64,000 nt of DNA from CAWBRT01 sp963696525 (GTDB lineage Bacteria; Acidobacteriota; Terriglobia; Terriglobales; Acidobacteriaceae): positions 496,001 to 560,000 of the forward strand of contig CAVOKO010000008.1 of assembly GCA_963696525.1 (NCBI GenBank), written 5' to 3'. Each line of letters opens with the position of its first letter. The stretch's first letter is position 1. Positions 9,770 through 18,999 of the stretch are shown here, one piece after another. The position numbers and the translations under genes are program-made. Below the pieces are notes generated by a model, which saw only the letters and a list, made by a program, of their open reading frames with translations, was not told the origin of the DNA and ran no database searches.

Positions 9770-10845
9770 TCCCCTACACCGGCCACGCTCTGCGAGCAGC
9801 CATTGATATCTCCGTTGTGTGTCTGTCGCCGCATGTGAGCCAGGCGGCCGTCACGCGAGACAACATCAAAGATGACTTTACTGCCTTCAAACTCGAAATG
9901 AAAATTCAGTTCCCGCAGCCCGGCTTTGCGCAGCGCCTCGCGCACTTGCGCCTTTTCCTTTTCGCAGTACAACATCAGGAACCCACCACCGCCGGCGCCG
10001 CTAATTTTGCCGCCAATCGCTCCGTTGCGCTTGGCCAGCTCGTACCAGGCGTCGATCGTCGGATTGCTGATCTTATTCGACAAGCGCTTCTTGACCTGCC
10101 AGTGGTGATCCATCAGTTCGCCAAAGCGATGCAAATTGCCGGCCATGATCGCTGAGGCGATCTCGACGCCGATGTCCCTGATCTCACTCAAGCTGCCGAC
10201 GACAACCTTATCCTTTCGCTTGGCCGCATTATCCTGCTGGCTGAGTATGGTGGTGGCATCGCGCACCCCGCCTGTGTAGAACAACAGCAGATTGTGTTCC
10301 AGATCTTCCACCACCTCGCCCGGAACAGAAAGGTATCGAGCGTCGACCTTCCCCTCTTTGGAGATGTTCAGGACTGTGAGGCCCCCGTAGCTCGCCATAT
10401 ACTGGTCCTGCTTGCCGATCGGCTTCCGCAGGATATTCAGCTCAATGTCGCAAGCTTCTTCCGCCAACTGCTGCGGGCTGGCCGGGGACTGCGTAAGCGC
10501 ATGCAGGGCGTTCATCAGGCCTACCAGGTAGCAACTCGACGAGCCCAGACCAGTGCCGGCGGGAATATCAGCAATGGAATCGATTTCGACGCCGTTTTGA
10601 ATCCCGAAATACTCGAGGGCCGCGCGCGCCAGCGTGTGCTCGATCTCACCCACGCTTTCTACGATTTCCATCCGCGTGTAACGGATGCGGATCAGATCGT
10701 CCAGAATCGGCGTATTCACGTTCAAGTACATGTACTTGTCGATCGCAACTGCAAGCACGAATCCGCCATGCTCCCGATAGAATGAGGGGAGGTCCGTGCC
10801 GCCTCCTCCCAGTGTGATTCGAAAAGGCGTTCGCGTGATAATCAT
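9766..10845 (-). CDS. hddA: D-glycero-alpha-D-manno-heptose-7-phosphate kinase (GHMP family, HddA-like)
   Basis: 359 residues. The N-terminus MIITRTPFRITLGGGGTDLP is typical of HddA-type sugar kinases, and the GHMP ATP loop is PAGTGLGSSSCYL. A glycine-rich GGKISGAGGGGFLM motif closes the C-terminal domain. ATG 10845 was chosen over an upstream in-frame start because GGGGGA sits directly before it. HddA phosphorylates the anomeric carbon, giving the alpha-1,7-bisphosphate used in GDP-manno-heptose synthesis. The guanylyltransferase HddC needed to finish that pathway was not found in the window. Confidence 0.9.
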   Translation of the reverse strand: MIITRTPFRITLGGGGTDLPSFYREHGGFVLAVAIDKYMYLNVNTPILDDLIRIRYTRMEIVESVGEIEHTLARAALEYFGIQNGVEIDSIADIPAGTGLGSSSCYLVGLMNALHALTQSPASPQQLAEEACDIELNILRKPIGKQDQYMASYGGLTVLNISKEGKVDARYLSVPGEVVEDLEHNLLLFYTGGVRDATTILSQQDNAAKRKDKVVVGSLSEIRDIGVEIASAIMAGNLHRFGELMDHHWQVKKRLSNKISNPTIDAWYELAKRNGAIGGKISGAGGGGFLMLYCEKEKAQVREALRKAGLRELNFHFEFEGSKVIFDVVSRDGRLAHMRRQTHNGDINGCSQSVAGVGD

Positions 10846-10984
10846 GCTTCCCCCATGCAGGAGGTCATTCGACAAGCCCCCGGCTTTTGCTCGATTCCAG
10901 ACCGCTTATTCCGCGCACTGTTTTTCCTAACAACCTGCATTATCGCAAAAGGCTATGAGAGCTGCCAATTGGATCGTTGTCGAG

Positions 10985-12098
10985 TTACGAAAGTTGCCCA
11001 GTGGGCAGCACCCTGTGCGCACCGGATTCCTCTTCCCCCTTATAAATCCTCTGCACGACACGAAGCGCCTCCAGCCCGTCGGTCGCATTCGCCGATTCGG
11101 CAGAGCACTCACTTGCGCCAGAAGGTGCGATGGCTTCAACAAATGCCGCCCACTCATCCGCCCATACGTCCCGCGCTTCACAAGCAATCTCTTCGATCTC
11201 GGGCACGCCGCCCTGGCTCCGCCGCCGCAAGAGCGTCAGCCGCGGATGCCCATAATAGCCGCTCAATCCACTCAGTTCCAGGCAACCATCGCGGCCGAAT
11301 ATCTCGAACTCGAAGCGGTTCTTCCATTGCGTCCAACTCGCGTGCAGAAATGCCGCCTGCCCGATAGCGTTCCGCATCGACATGAAGGCGTTATCTTCCG
11401 CCTGTCCGCATTTGCTGAAGAAGCTCGAACTTGACGACAGGATCCGAGTGCGCGGTGCCGGTCCAGAAGTACCTGCCTGTGATGCCATTGACATCACAAA
11501 GATTCCCCAGGAACCAGCGGCTGAGATCGATCAAGTGTACGCCCTGATCCAACAATTCTCCTCCGCCCCCGAGTTCCGTGTCCATGCGCCACTCCTGGTC
11601 GTAACCGGGGCGGCCGCCGTGGCCGTAACAAGCACGAATGTAATAGAGCTGCCCGATTGCTCCACTCTCCGCCAGTTCTTTCGCTCGCCGGATGTGCGAG
11701 TAGTGCCGTAGCGTGTACCCGACCACCAGCTTTAGCGCGCCCACCGACTTCGATGAAAAACGATCAGCGATTGGCTGCACCTCGGCCGGAGAGCGTCCCA
11801 TCGGCTTTTCAACGAAGACATGTTTTCCGCTTTCGATTGCCGCCAACGAGATGGATGCGAGGAGGTTATGAGTAGTCGAGACCACCACTGCGTCTATATC
11901 CGGCCGGGTGATCAAGCTGGTCCAATCGGCGCCATAGTCGCAACCAACCTCCTTGCTAAGTGATTGAGCCCGTTCCTGCACGGGGTCAACAACCATAGCC
12001 ACTTGGCATTGTTGATGCTGCCGCGCAGAAAGTGCGCGAATGCGCCCCATGCGACCGGCGCCGACGATACCAACCCGTAATAATTTGTTCAAGAGCAA
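10985..12098 (-). pseudogene. Gfo/Idh/MocA family oxidoreductase split by a frameshift
   Basis: The N-terminal half (stop at 11391) carries the NAD-binding VGIVGAGRMGRI and the VFVEKPMG motif, and runs through ELGGGGELLDQGVHLIDLSRWF. It ends in TAA just after FELLQQMRTG. The C-terminal half continues in another frame with AEDNAFMSMRNAIGQ and ASWTQWKNRFEFEIFG, the expected continuation. The two frames overlap between 11391 and 11497, so one single-base indel near 11395-11440 would restore an enzyme of about 370 residues. The start is uncertain (TTG codons at 12098 and 12092, no ribosome site). It is either a decaying gene or a sequencing error. The family usually oxidises nucleotide- or free sugars. 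Confidence 0.82.
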
Positions 12099-12114
12099 TC
12101 CCGGAGTGAAGAGA

Positions 12115-12978
12115 TTACGTTTTGCCCGAATTAACAGAAGCAAGGGTAAACTGGTCGAGGCGACGCATACTTAGCCACGCGCGCGACATGAGCTCATCGA
12201 TCCGCTCTTTGTCCCATGACTCCCAGTCGTCGTGAGGCGCGGAAATTAACTTTCCGGAAAGAGCCCCGCTCGCCTTACTTGCCAGGAATACCACTAACCG
12301 CGCGGCGGATTCCGGAGGGGTGCCGCCGTCGGCTTTCCGGCTGCGCGCTGCCTCTAGCTCCGCTCCTGCGGATTCGCCTGCCTCCATAACTTCCTGCAGC
12401 ATGCGGGTGTTCACCGCGCCAGGAGCAACCGCATTCACCTGTATATTGAAGGCGCTCACCTCCTCCGCCAGGGTCTCGGTAAGGCGCACGACCGCCGCCT
12501 TCGAAGCGCTGTAGGCGCTGAAATTAGGCCGGGGGGATACCGCTCCACCGCCGGAAAGATTGATGATCTTGCCTGAACGCCGGGCAATCATGTGCGGCAG
12601 CGTCCGTTTCGCGCAGTAGAACGTGCCTAGCACATTCACCTGGAATGTATGCAGCCAAGCGCGGTCGTCGTTATCGACCAAGGGTCCGATCGGCCCCTGC
12701 ATGCCGGCATTGTTCACAAGAACGTCAATGCGATCGAATCGTCTTAAGGCGCGGTCCACCAGCGCCTGCACCTGCTCGGGGTCGGATACGTCGGTAGGCA
12801 CAACATCACATTGCACCGCAAACTTTGCTACTTCACGCGCCGTCTGTTGCAGCTCCCCCACATTGCGGGCGGCGAGCACGAGGTGCGCCCCTTCCGCGCC
12901 CAGGGCAAGCGCGATAGCGCGTCCGATACCCCGGCCGGCGCCGGTTACGACGGCGACATTTCCAGCAAGTTGCAACAA
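12115..12978 (-). CDS. SDR family NAD(P)-dependent oxidoreductase
   Basis: 287 residues. The classical SDR motif TGAGRGIGRA is at residues 12-21, NNAG follows, and YSASKAAV holds the catalytic Tyr-Lys. Starts at TTG (12978) with AAGGAG about 12 nt upstream, 4 bp after the epimerase stop. The C-terminus contains HDDWESWD and resembles sugar or alcohol dehydrogenases in EPS loci; the substrate is not evident. It lies between the epimerase and the broken Gfo/Idh/MocA gene, so the three may once have modified the same sugar. Confidence 0.85.
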   Translation of the reverse strand: MLQLAGNVAVVTGAGRGIGRAIALALGAEGAHLVLAARNVGELQQTAREVAKFAVQCDVVPTDVSDPEQVQALVDRALRRFDRIDVLVNNAGMQGPIGPLVDNDDRAWLHTFQVNVLGTFYCAKRTLPHMIARRSGKIINLSGGGAVSPRPNFSAYSASKAAVVRLTETLAEEVSAFNIQVNAVAPGAVNTRMLQEVMEAGESAGAELEAARSRKADGGTPPESAARLVVFLASKASGALSGKLISAPHDDWESWDKERIDELMSRAWLSMRRLDQFTLASVNSGKT

Positions 12979-12982
12979 AGCC

Positions 12983-14254
12983 TTACCGACTCCTTCTGGC
13001 CGAAGCGCCGAGCTGTGCCTTCTGCACTACTCCCATCTTCTGCATCATCTCTTCCGCTTCCACAAGAAATTCTCTCGAAACAGATTGGCCGCTGAGCCAC
13101 TCCACATACTCGGATACGTTCTGCTCCACTGGAATAGCAGGCTCCCATCCGAGCCGGCGGAGCTTGGAAATATCGGAGATCGTGTGCCGCGTGTCGCCCA
13201 GGCGAAACTCGCCCGGCACGAGTGGCTCGATGCTCGAATTCAGAGTCTTCAGCATGATGCCGGCGAACTCAAGGACGGTGACGGCTCGCCCGCCACCCAC
13301 GTTAAACACTTGGAAATCCGCCTCAGGCTTCTCTAGCGCCAGAATGTTCGCGCGGGCCACATCGCGGACATTGACATAGTCGCGCAACTGCATGCCATCT
13401 TCGTAGGCAACCGGGGGCAAGCCATACATGATGCGCATGGCAAAGCGCCGGGCAATGCCCGAATAGGCGTTGTAGAAGGAATTGCGCGTCCCTTGCACGT
13501 AGGTATAGCGCATACAGGCGGTCGGGATCTCATACCGCCGCCCCAGATGCCCCGCCAGAAGCTCAATAGCAAATTTCGAAATCGCGTAAGCGGTATGTGG
13601 ATTAGCTGTGCCCTCGTCGATAAGCAGCGGCTCCATCTCATGGCCACAATAGGGGCACTTCACCTCCCATTCGCCGCATTGGAGCTGTTCGAGCGAACGC
13701 GCTTCCGGACGGATTATCGAACGGTTTCGGCCGCCACGCTGGCCGGCGATCTTACCGCCTCCGGGAAGCGCCGACACCAATTCCTCCCCAGCTTCATCGC
13801 CGCTTTCCCGGCGACAAAGGTACCGCCCTTCGCCACAGACGGATTGCGACGAGGCAAAGACGATCTTCCGCACCGGGTAACGTTTGCGGTCGGAAACGGC
13901 CAACTCAAAAAGCAGCGCCGAACTTTCCGTATTGTCGTGGATGAAGTGGCTGAAGTCAGGCATATAATCCTGATAGGCAGCCAGGTGCACGACGCCGTCG
14001 GCGCCGGCCAAGGCACGGCCCATATCCGCCGGTTTGGAAACGTCGCCCAGGACAAACTCCGCCTCCGCAGGCACCCATGAAGGTTTGCCCCGCGGGTGAA
14101 CACGCGGCTGCAGAATGTCCAGTATGCGGACGCGATAGCCGCCCTCCAATAGCGCATCGACTGTATGCGAGCCAATGAAGCCAGCACCACCGGTGACCAG
14201 TATCAGATCACCTTTCGAGAAATGGGCGCCTCCGCCTTTAGAATCGGTCTGCAT
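12983..14254 (-). CDS. NAD-dependent epimerase with inserted cysteine (zinc-ribbon-like) segment, similar to dTDP-L-rhamnose 4-epimerases
   Basis: 423 residues from ATG 14254. LVTGGAGFIGSHT binds NAD and TAYAISK holds the catalytic Tyr-Lys. Between the SSQSVCGEG strand and the YxxxK motif lies an insert with a single Cys (RYLCRRE) and then KCPYCGH. Known dTDP-L-rhamnose 4-epimerase-type proteins carry a two-knuckle insert here, so the first knuckle looks degraded, and about 30 extra residues rich in Gly/Arg separate them. VCG replaces the usual VYG. Function as a sugar-nucleotide 4-epimerase is inferred from family and context. The SDR gene follows after 4 bp. Confidence 0.82.
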   Translation of the reverse strand: MQTDSKGGGAHFSKGDLILVTGGAGFIGSHTVDALLEGGYRVRILDILQPRVHPRGKPSWVPAEAEFVLGDVSKPADMGRALAGADGVVHLAAYQDYMPDFSHFIHDNTESSALLFELAVSDRKRYPVRKIVFASSQSVCGEGRYLCRRESGDEAGEELVSALPGGGKIAGQRGGRNRSIIRPEARSLEQLQCGEWEVKCPYCGHEMEPLLIDEGTANPHTAYAISKFAIELLAGHLGRRYEIPTACMRYTYVQGTRNSFYNAYSGIARRFAMRIMYGLPPVAYEDGMQLRDYVNVRDVARANILALEKPEADFQVFNVGGGRAVTVLEFAGIMLKTLNSSIEPLVPGEFRLGDTRHTISDISKLRRLGWEPAIPVEQNVSEYVEWLSGQSVSREFLVEAEEMMQKMGVVQKAQLGASARRSR

Positions 14255-14319
14255 TGAGTCCAATCTAGGATTCTTGCTCTTGTGGTTCAGATTCGGCCAA
14301 GGAAGACACCGTACTGATG

Positions 14320-15363
14320 CTAGCAAGCCCCTTTACCGCGAAACACGGCAGGAATCGTCTGTCCAAGGATTTTGAGATCGAGCCACAGGGATGCTTTTTC
14401 AATATATTCCAGGTCCAACCTTGCCCATTCATCAAAGCTCTTGATCTCGTTGCGTCCATTGATCTGCCACAGGCAAGTGATGCCGGGTTTCACGCATAGC
14501 TTGCGGCGCTGCCAGAATTCGTACTGATCCGCCTCTTCCCGCGACGGAGGGCGCGGCCCAACCAGGCTCATATCGCCTTTCAGAACGCTATAGAGTTGTG
14601 GCAGTTCATCGAGACTGTACTTGCGCAAGAAGTGGCCCACAGGAATAATCCTGGGGTCGCGCTGCATCTTGAAGACTGGTCCTTCCATTTCATTCAAGTG
14701 TGCAAGTTCCTGTTTCAAACGGTCGGCGTCCGGAACCATGGTGCGAAATTTGTAGCCGACAAAGGGTTTGTGGTTGGTGCCCAGAACACGCCATGGATAA
14801 AAGACCGGTCCGTCAGGGGAAGTCCACTTGATGATCAAGGCGAGGAGAAGGAGCAGTGGCGATAGGAGCAATAACCCGATGGCGGACAGGATGATGTCAA
14901 GCAGGCGCTTTGCTACCAGGTAGCCCCGTTTCGGCGAAATGCTGGCCAGAAGTACCATGGGAGCACCGAATATATGATCGGTCGATATGTGCGCTGCCGG
15001 CAGATTCGCGCCTGCTTGCCGGTAGAACTCCGGGAGAATGCCGATCTGGATTCCCAGCTCCAGTATGGAGGCGACTAACTCCGTCACCCCAGGAACGGAA
15101 TCCAGCGGGCAAGCGAACACTACGATGTCTACCGCGTTGTAGAAGATATAGTCGCGCAACGCCCCCGCGCAACCGACCACCGGAACGTTTTCAATAGCAG
15201 CGGGTATGCTTGAAGAAGTGGGCACGATGCACCCAACAACGGTGCAGGTATCGCGGCCGAGCCCCTGGAAATGCGAAACCAAATTGGAGGCGGAGTCCCC
15301 CGAGCCAACTACTAGGACGTAGGGGGTGCCACGCTGATAAATCCCAAAACCCGTTACCCTCAA
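14320..15363 (-). CDS. Undecaprenyl-phosphate sugar phosphotransferase (WbaP/WcaJ-like) lacking the N-terminal membrane domain
   Basis: 347 residues from TTG 15363. Contains the CoA-binding-like middle domain (VLVVGSGDSA), one hydrophobic helix (about residues 157-180) preceded by KRLLDI, then the catalytic block KFRTM, LRKYSLDELPQLYSVLKGDMSLVGPRP and KPGITCLWQINGRN. These enzymes start repeat-unit synthesis by moving a sugar-1-phosphate to undecaprenyl phosphate. Full-length homologues have four to five more N-terminal membrane helices (~460 residues). Here a TAG stop lies in frame near 15388, and only 136 bp separate it from the upstream gene. It is either a naturally short form or a truncated gene. 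Confidence 0.88.
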   Translation of the reverse strand: MRVTGFGIYQRGTPYVLVVGSGDSASNLVSHFQGLGRDTCTVVGCIVPTSSSIPAAIENVPVVGCAGALRDYIFYNAVDIVVFACPLDSVPGVTELVASILELGIQIGILPEFYRQAGANLPAAHISTDHIFGAPMVLLASISPKRGYLVAKRLLDIILSAIGLLLLSPLLLLLALIIKWTSPDGPVFYPWRVLGTNHKPFVGYKFRTMVPDADRLKQELAHLNEMEGPVFKMQRDPRIIPVGHFLRKYSLDELPQLYSVLKGDMSLVGPRPPSREEADQYEFWQRRKLCVKPGITCLWQINGRNEIKSFDEWARLDLEYIEKASLWLDLKILGQTIPAVFRGKGAC

Positions 15364-15499
15364 GCTCTTGCTCTTTCCATATGGTTTCTACCACAGCATG
15401 CCGCTTGCATGGTGAATTATAATCTCCGCGTTCCAGCCTTACTGAACGTTCATCTCTTCCAAATATCCGAGTTGTTCGAAAACGTCGGCGAATTGAGCC

Positions 15500-16756
15500 T
15501 TAGGGGGCGGCAGTGGCACTAGAGTGCCCGTTGTCAAATTGGCCAAAGAAAACATCGTATTGTTCAAGCACGGCACTTTTTGTAAAATGAGCCTCAGCAT
15601 AGGCGCGACCGTTTGCCCCGAGTTGTTTGCGCAACTCCGGGTCGCCTGCCAGCCGTAGAACGGCTTCAGCCAGGGCCTGCGGCTCTTCCGGTTCGACCAC
15701 AATGCCGCAGCCGGCACGATGTACGTAGCGCGCGCTCTCACTGCGTGCGCTGACCGCCGCCACAATGGGACGCCCGGCCGCCATATAAGTCTGCAGCTTC
15801 GACGGAATCACCGCGTCTTCCACCGTGGACTTCTGGTTCAGCAGGAGCAGATCCGCCTCTGCGTACATGTGCGGTAAAATCTCTGCTGGCTGAAGCGGCA
15901 GTATTCTCAATTGGTGCGGCGCTCGAGTGGCAGCCTCTTGCTCTAGAAGCGGACGCTCTTCCCCGTCGCCTACCAGCAACCACTCGACCTTCTGCTCCTC
16001 GCCGATCAGCTCGGCAGCCTGGATGGCGTTCATCAAGCTTTGTTTCTTGCCCATGTTGCCAGTATGCAAGACCAGGAACCGATCCCCCGAGATATTGTGC
16101 GCGGGGCGAAAGCGGCAACTGCGTTCGAGCGGCCGAACCCTTTCGGTGTCTCCCCAATGGGGAATCAAGAGCATCCTCTCGCGCGGCATGCCGCGTTCCG
16201 CCAAACTGTCGACGAATCCTTGGCAAAGGCATACGACGGACTTCGCGTTCCTGTAGACAAAGGATTCAAGGCGCCGGGCGAGGCGAATGCCGATACCGTC
16301 GCGCATGATTCCGGTGGCCAGCGCCGCCTCGGAGGCGAGGTCTTCTAACTTGATGACGAACGGCGCGCGCTTGATCTTGCCAAGAAGGTATGCGGCCACC
16401 CCTAGCGTCGGGGGCGGACAGCAGCAATAAATGACGTCACATTCCCCCGTGAACAATCCTGCCCAAAATGCGTTCATGGTAAACGAAAGGTCATGGGCAA
16501 GCCTTTGCCAAAGCCTGCTCGGCCGGCTGGGGACAAAATGCCATACCCTTCGGACGTCAACACCATTCACCGTCTCCCGGCGATAGCGTGATCCGCGATA
16601 TCCATCAAAGACCTTCCATCCCGGATAGTAGGGGAACGCAGTCACCATCGTAACCGTGTTCCCTGCCCCGACCAGATGCTCGCACAAGCCCGATGTAAAG
16701 GGCGCAATTCCGGTTTTCTCAGGGAGGTAGTTGATGCCCAAAACCAGTATTTGCAT
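15500..16756 (-). CDS. WcaI-like GT4 glycosyltransferase
   Basis: 418 residues from ATG 16756. The frame extends much further upstream, but that overlaps the FkbM gene. MQILVLGINYLPEKTGIAPFT is the N-terminus of the WcaI type, and the acceptor/donor region has VIPSKLQTYMAAGRPIV, also WcaI-like. Two Rossmann domains (GT-B fold) are predicted. In E. coli colanic acid synthesis WcaI is a fucosyltransferase; the sugar here cannot be read from sequence. It follows the FkbM gene after 8 bp, so the pair is co-transcribed. Confidence 0.88.
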   Translation of the reverse strand: MQILVLGINYLPEKTGIAPFTSGLCEHLVGAGNTVTMVTAFPYYPGWKVFDGYRGSRYRRETVNGVDVRRVWHFVPSRPSRLWQRLAHDLSFTMNAFWAGLFTGECDVIYCCCPPPTLGVAAYLLGKIKRAPFVIKLEDLASEAALATGIMRDGIGIRLARRLESFVYRNAKSVVCLCQGFVDSLAERGMPRERMLLIPHWGDTERVRPLERSCRFRPAHNISGDRFLVLHTGNMGKKQSLMNAIQAAELIGEEQKVEWLLVGDGEERPLLEQEAATRAPHQLRILPLQPAEILPHMYAEADLLLLNQKSTVEDAVIPSKLQTYMAAGRPIVAAVSARSESARYVHRAGCGIVVEPEEPQALAEAVLRLAGDPELRKQLGANGRAYAEAHFTKSAVLEQYDVFFGQFDNGHSSATAAP

Positions 16757-16764
16757 ATCGGCAG

Positions 16765-17559
16765 TTACGGCACTGCCCGTTGGCTTCCGGCGCTCGCGGA
16801 GGGAGCCGACAGCACCGCGGAGGCGAAGTGTTCGCCTGATTTCGCGAAAAAAAAGTCGCCTTGCAAAGCCACACCGGCCTTGTGGTAGCACAGATTGTGC
16901 ACACCGGCCAGTTGGAAACCGTGCTCGCGCATGAACGCTATGATCTCGTCGGCCAAGGCCTGACCCTCGTAAAACTGGACGAATGAAGCTTCGACACATG
17001 CATAGCGAAAACAAGACAGAAGATCTAGGCAACCCTTCAAGGCTTCGATCTCATAGCCTTGCACGTCGAGCTTCAGCAAAGCAGGATCGACGATATCCGC
17101 CGCGGACAACACATCCGAGAGTCGCTCGACCCTAATCTTCTCGACTCTGATTTCGCCGGTTCCCGGGAATACATTCTCCTGGATTTCGCCGATGGGCAGC
17201 AAGGACGAGCTATCGTCCCGGGCGGAAACGTGGATTTCGCTCTCGCCGCGAGCAGGCCCGATGGCAATTTGCTGTAATCGGATATTTGCAATTCCGGCAA
17301 ACAGCTTTCTGAATCTCTGAGCTGGGGCCTCCAGCGGTTCGAAGGAAAAGACGTTCGCATCAGGGATGAACGACTGGACTGCCAGGGCAAACTGGCCGCG
17401 GTTGGCGCCGATATCCACGACCGTCCGGCAATGCAGAGAATTCAGCAACTGCAACAGTTTCTTGTGCTCGACGGAAGCGCCGACACCTACCTTAAGGCCG
17501 CGTCGGCAGCCCCCTGAAAGAAGAATCTTTCCCAGCTTCTTGGCACTAGCGAGTAACAT
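16765..17559 (-). CDS. FkbM family methyltransferase
   Basis: 264 residues, ATG at 17559. The SAM-binding motif VVDIGANRGQFAL lies near residue 46, followed by FSFEPLE and the LKLDVQGYE motif of FkbM-type O-methyltransferases. In polysaccharide loci these usually methylate a sugar hydroxyl. One of two FkbM genes in this locus (the other at 19000-19728); they share only family motifs, so they probably act at different positions. Confidence 0.88.
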   Translation of the reverse strand: MLLASAKKLGKILLSGGCRRGLKVGVGASVEHKKLLQLLNSLHCRTVVDIGANRGQFALAVQSFIPDANVFSFEPLEAPAQRFRKLFAGIANIRLQQIAIGPARGESEIHVSARDDSSSLLPIGEIQENVFPGTGEIRVEKIRVERLSDVLSAADIVDPALLKLDVQGYEIEALKGCLDLLSCFRYACVEASFVQFYEGQALADEIIAFMREHGFQLAGVHNLCYHKAGVALQGDFFFAKSGEHFASAVLSAPSASAGSQRAVP

Positions 17560-17658
17560 TCGAATCCTTCACGCCGCAGTTGATCGTCCTAGGAATCAAT
17601 TCCACTGGCAATGTGCACGATGCATTCAATGGCCTGCCTGAGCTTTTTGTCGGCATTC

Positions 17659-18951
17659 TTACGGGACCGTAATGTCGGGGGAAGCGGCAAAGCGCGGGCT
17701 CTGCTGGATCAGAGTTACGAAGGGCAGAGCCAAAGTTGCAGCGAACGCGCCGGCCGACACTAGCATGCCGTATGCCGCGCCTATCACACCGAAATACTTT
17801 ACAAGTGGAATCCCGACCATAAACGTAGCAGCGCCGCTAACGCAGTAGGCGTAGAAGACCATCTTCGGCCGTTCTGCCGCTTTCAGGCCGTCATTCATGG
17901 TGTTGCCGACGAGCGTCAGAATTGGCACCAGCGAGCACAAGAACAATAAGTGGATGCTGCTATCGTACTTTCCCGCATACAGGCGATGAACGATCGGGCG
18001 CCCGAAGAGGCGAACCATGATCGCCATTCCCGTTGTAGCTATGACCACGAGCCAACAATACCGCTTCCACACCTTTAAAAACTCGCCAGTTCGGCCTAAC
18101 GCAAAATGGAGAGCCATGCGGGGCAGCATGAGATAGGAAAAAGCCACGAACAATTGTTCGACGGGCGACACGAGCATGTACATGGCCCGGAGGTCCGCAA
18201 CCTCTCGCGTGGAGACGTAGCCCGCCACCAGCCAATAGTAGCCCTGACTGGAAAGCTGAAAGACCAAGCAGGTGGCCAGAACCCATCGCGTGTATTGCCA
18301 GTGCTCTCGCCAGTACTGAGGGTGCGTACTCAAGAAGGAGGGACCCAGCGGACGACGTATCAGGTCCCGGGCGGTAACCAGCCAGGCAATCATCCAACTG
18401 AGTGCCACGATGAGGAAAACGCTGAATCCGCTTAACCAGCCGGCGTGCACGCTCCACCAGACACCGAATGCGAGAACTGCAAAGAACAGAAGAGCCGTGC
18501 ATGCCGCCAGCCGAGGCCTTTGCTCGATGTAGAAGGTGCGCCGCACAAACCCGGCCGTCAGCATCACTCCCAATCCCAAGCTCAGGCCGAACATAGTGCT
18601 CAAAGCCAGGTCGGGTTTAGCCCAGTGCGCGATTCCCAAACCTGCCAGCAGCAACGCCGTCAGCCCCCCGCAAATCACCACGTTGCTTGCCAACATTGCC
18701 CGTAAATACTGGCGGAAACTGCTGTGATATCGGCCGGCGCCGTAGACGGTGTACGGTTCGAGCAGCGCCGCGTTGTGGAGACCCCCAAGGAAGGTAAAAA
18801 TGGAATAAGACAGCACGAATATGCCGTACTCGGCCTTCGGCAAGGTGCGCGCCAGCATCACGTTCAGGAGGAACATTCCTCCGGCGGATAAGGCCTGGTC
18901 CGCCACACTGTACCCGAGATTCGAGAGTTGCCGTATTCTTGCTATCAGCAA
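17659..18951 (-). CDS. Wzx-like polysaccharide flippase (MOP superfamily)
   Basis: 430 residues with about 12 hydrophobic helices, including a paired N-terminal start (LSAGGMFLLNVMLARTLPKAEYGIF) typical of the polysaccharide-transport branch of the MOP superfamily. It would flip the undecaprenyl-linked repeat unit across the inner membrane. Starts at TTG (18951) with no strong ribosome site; an internal ATG at residue 26 would cut the first helix. It is next to the Wzy-like gene, with an FkbM gene between, completing a Wzx/Wzy pathway. Confidence 0.84.
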   Translation of the reverse strand: MLIARIRQLSNLGYSVADQALSAGGMFLLNVMLARTLPKAEYGIFVLSYSIFTFLGGLHNAALLEPYTVYGAGRYHSSFRQYLRAMLASNVVICGGLTALLLAGLGIAHWAKPDLALSTMFGLSLGLGVMLTAGFVRRTFYIEQRPRLAACTALLFFAVLAFGVWWSVHAGWLSGFSVFLIVALSWMIAWLVTARDLIRRPLGPSFLSTHPQYWREHWQYTRWVLATCLVFQLSSQGYYWLVAGYVSTREVADLRAMYMLVSPVEQLFVAFSYLMLPRMALHFALGRTGEFLKVWKRYCWLVVIATTGMAIMVRLFGRPIVHRLYAGKYDSSIHLLFLCSLVPILTLVGNTMNDGLKAAERPKMVFYAYCVSGAATFMVGIPLVKYFGVIGAAYGMLVSAGAFAATLALPFVTLIQQSPRFAASPDITVP

Positions 18952-18999
18952 GGGAGCCCCGTACCAGAGCGATGCGCGTTACGTCTAACCCAGCGCTCG

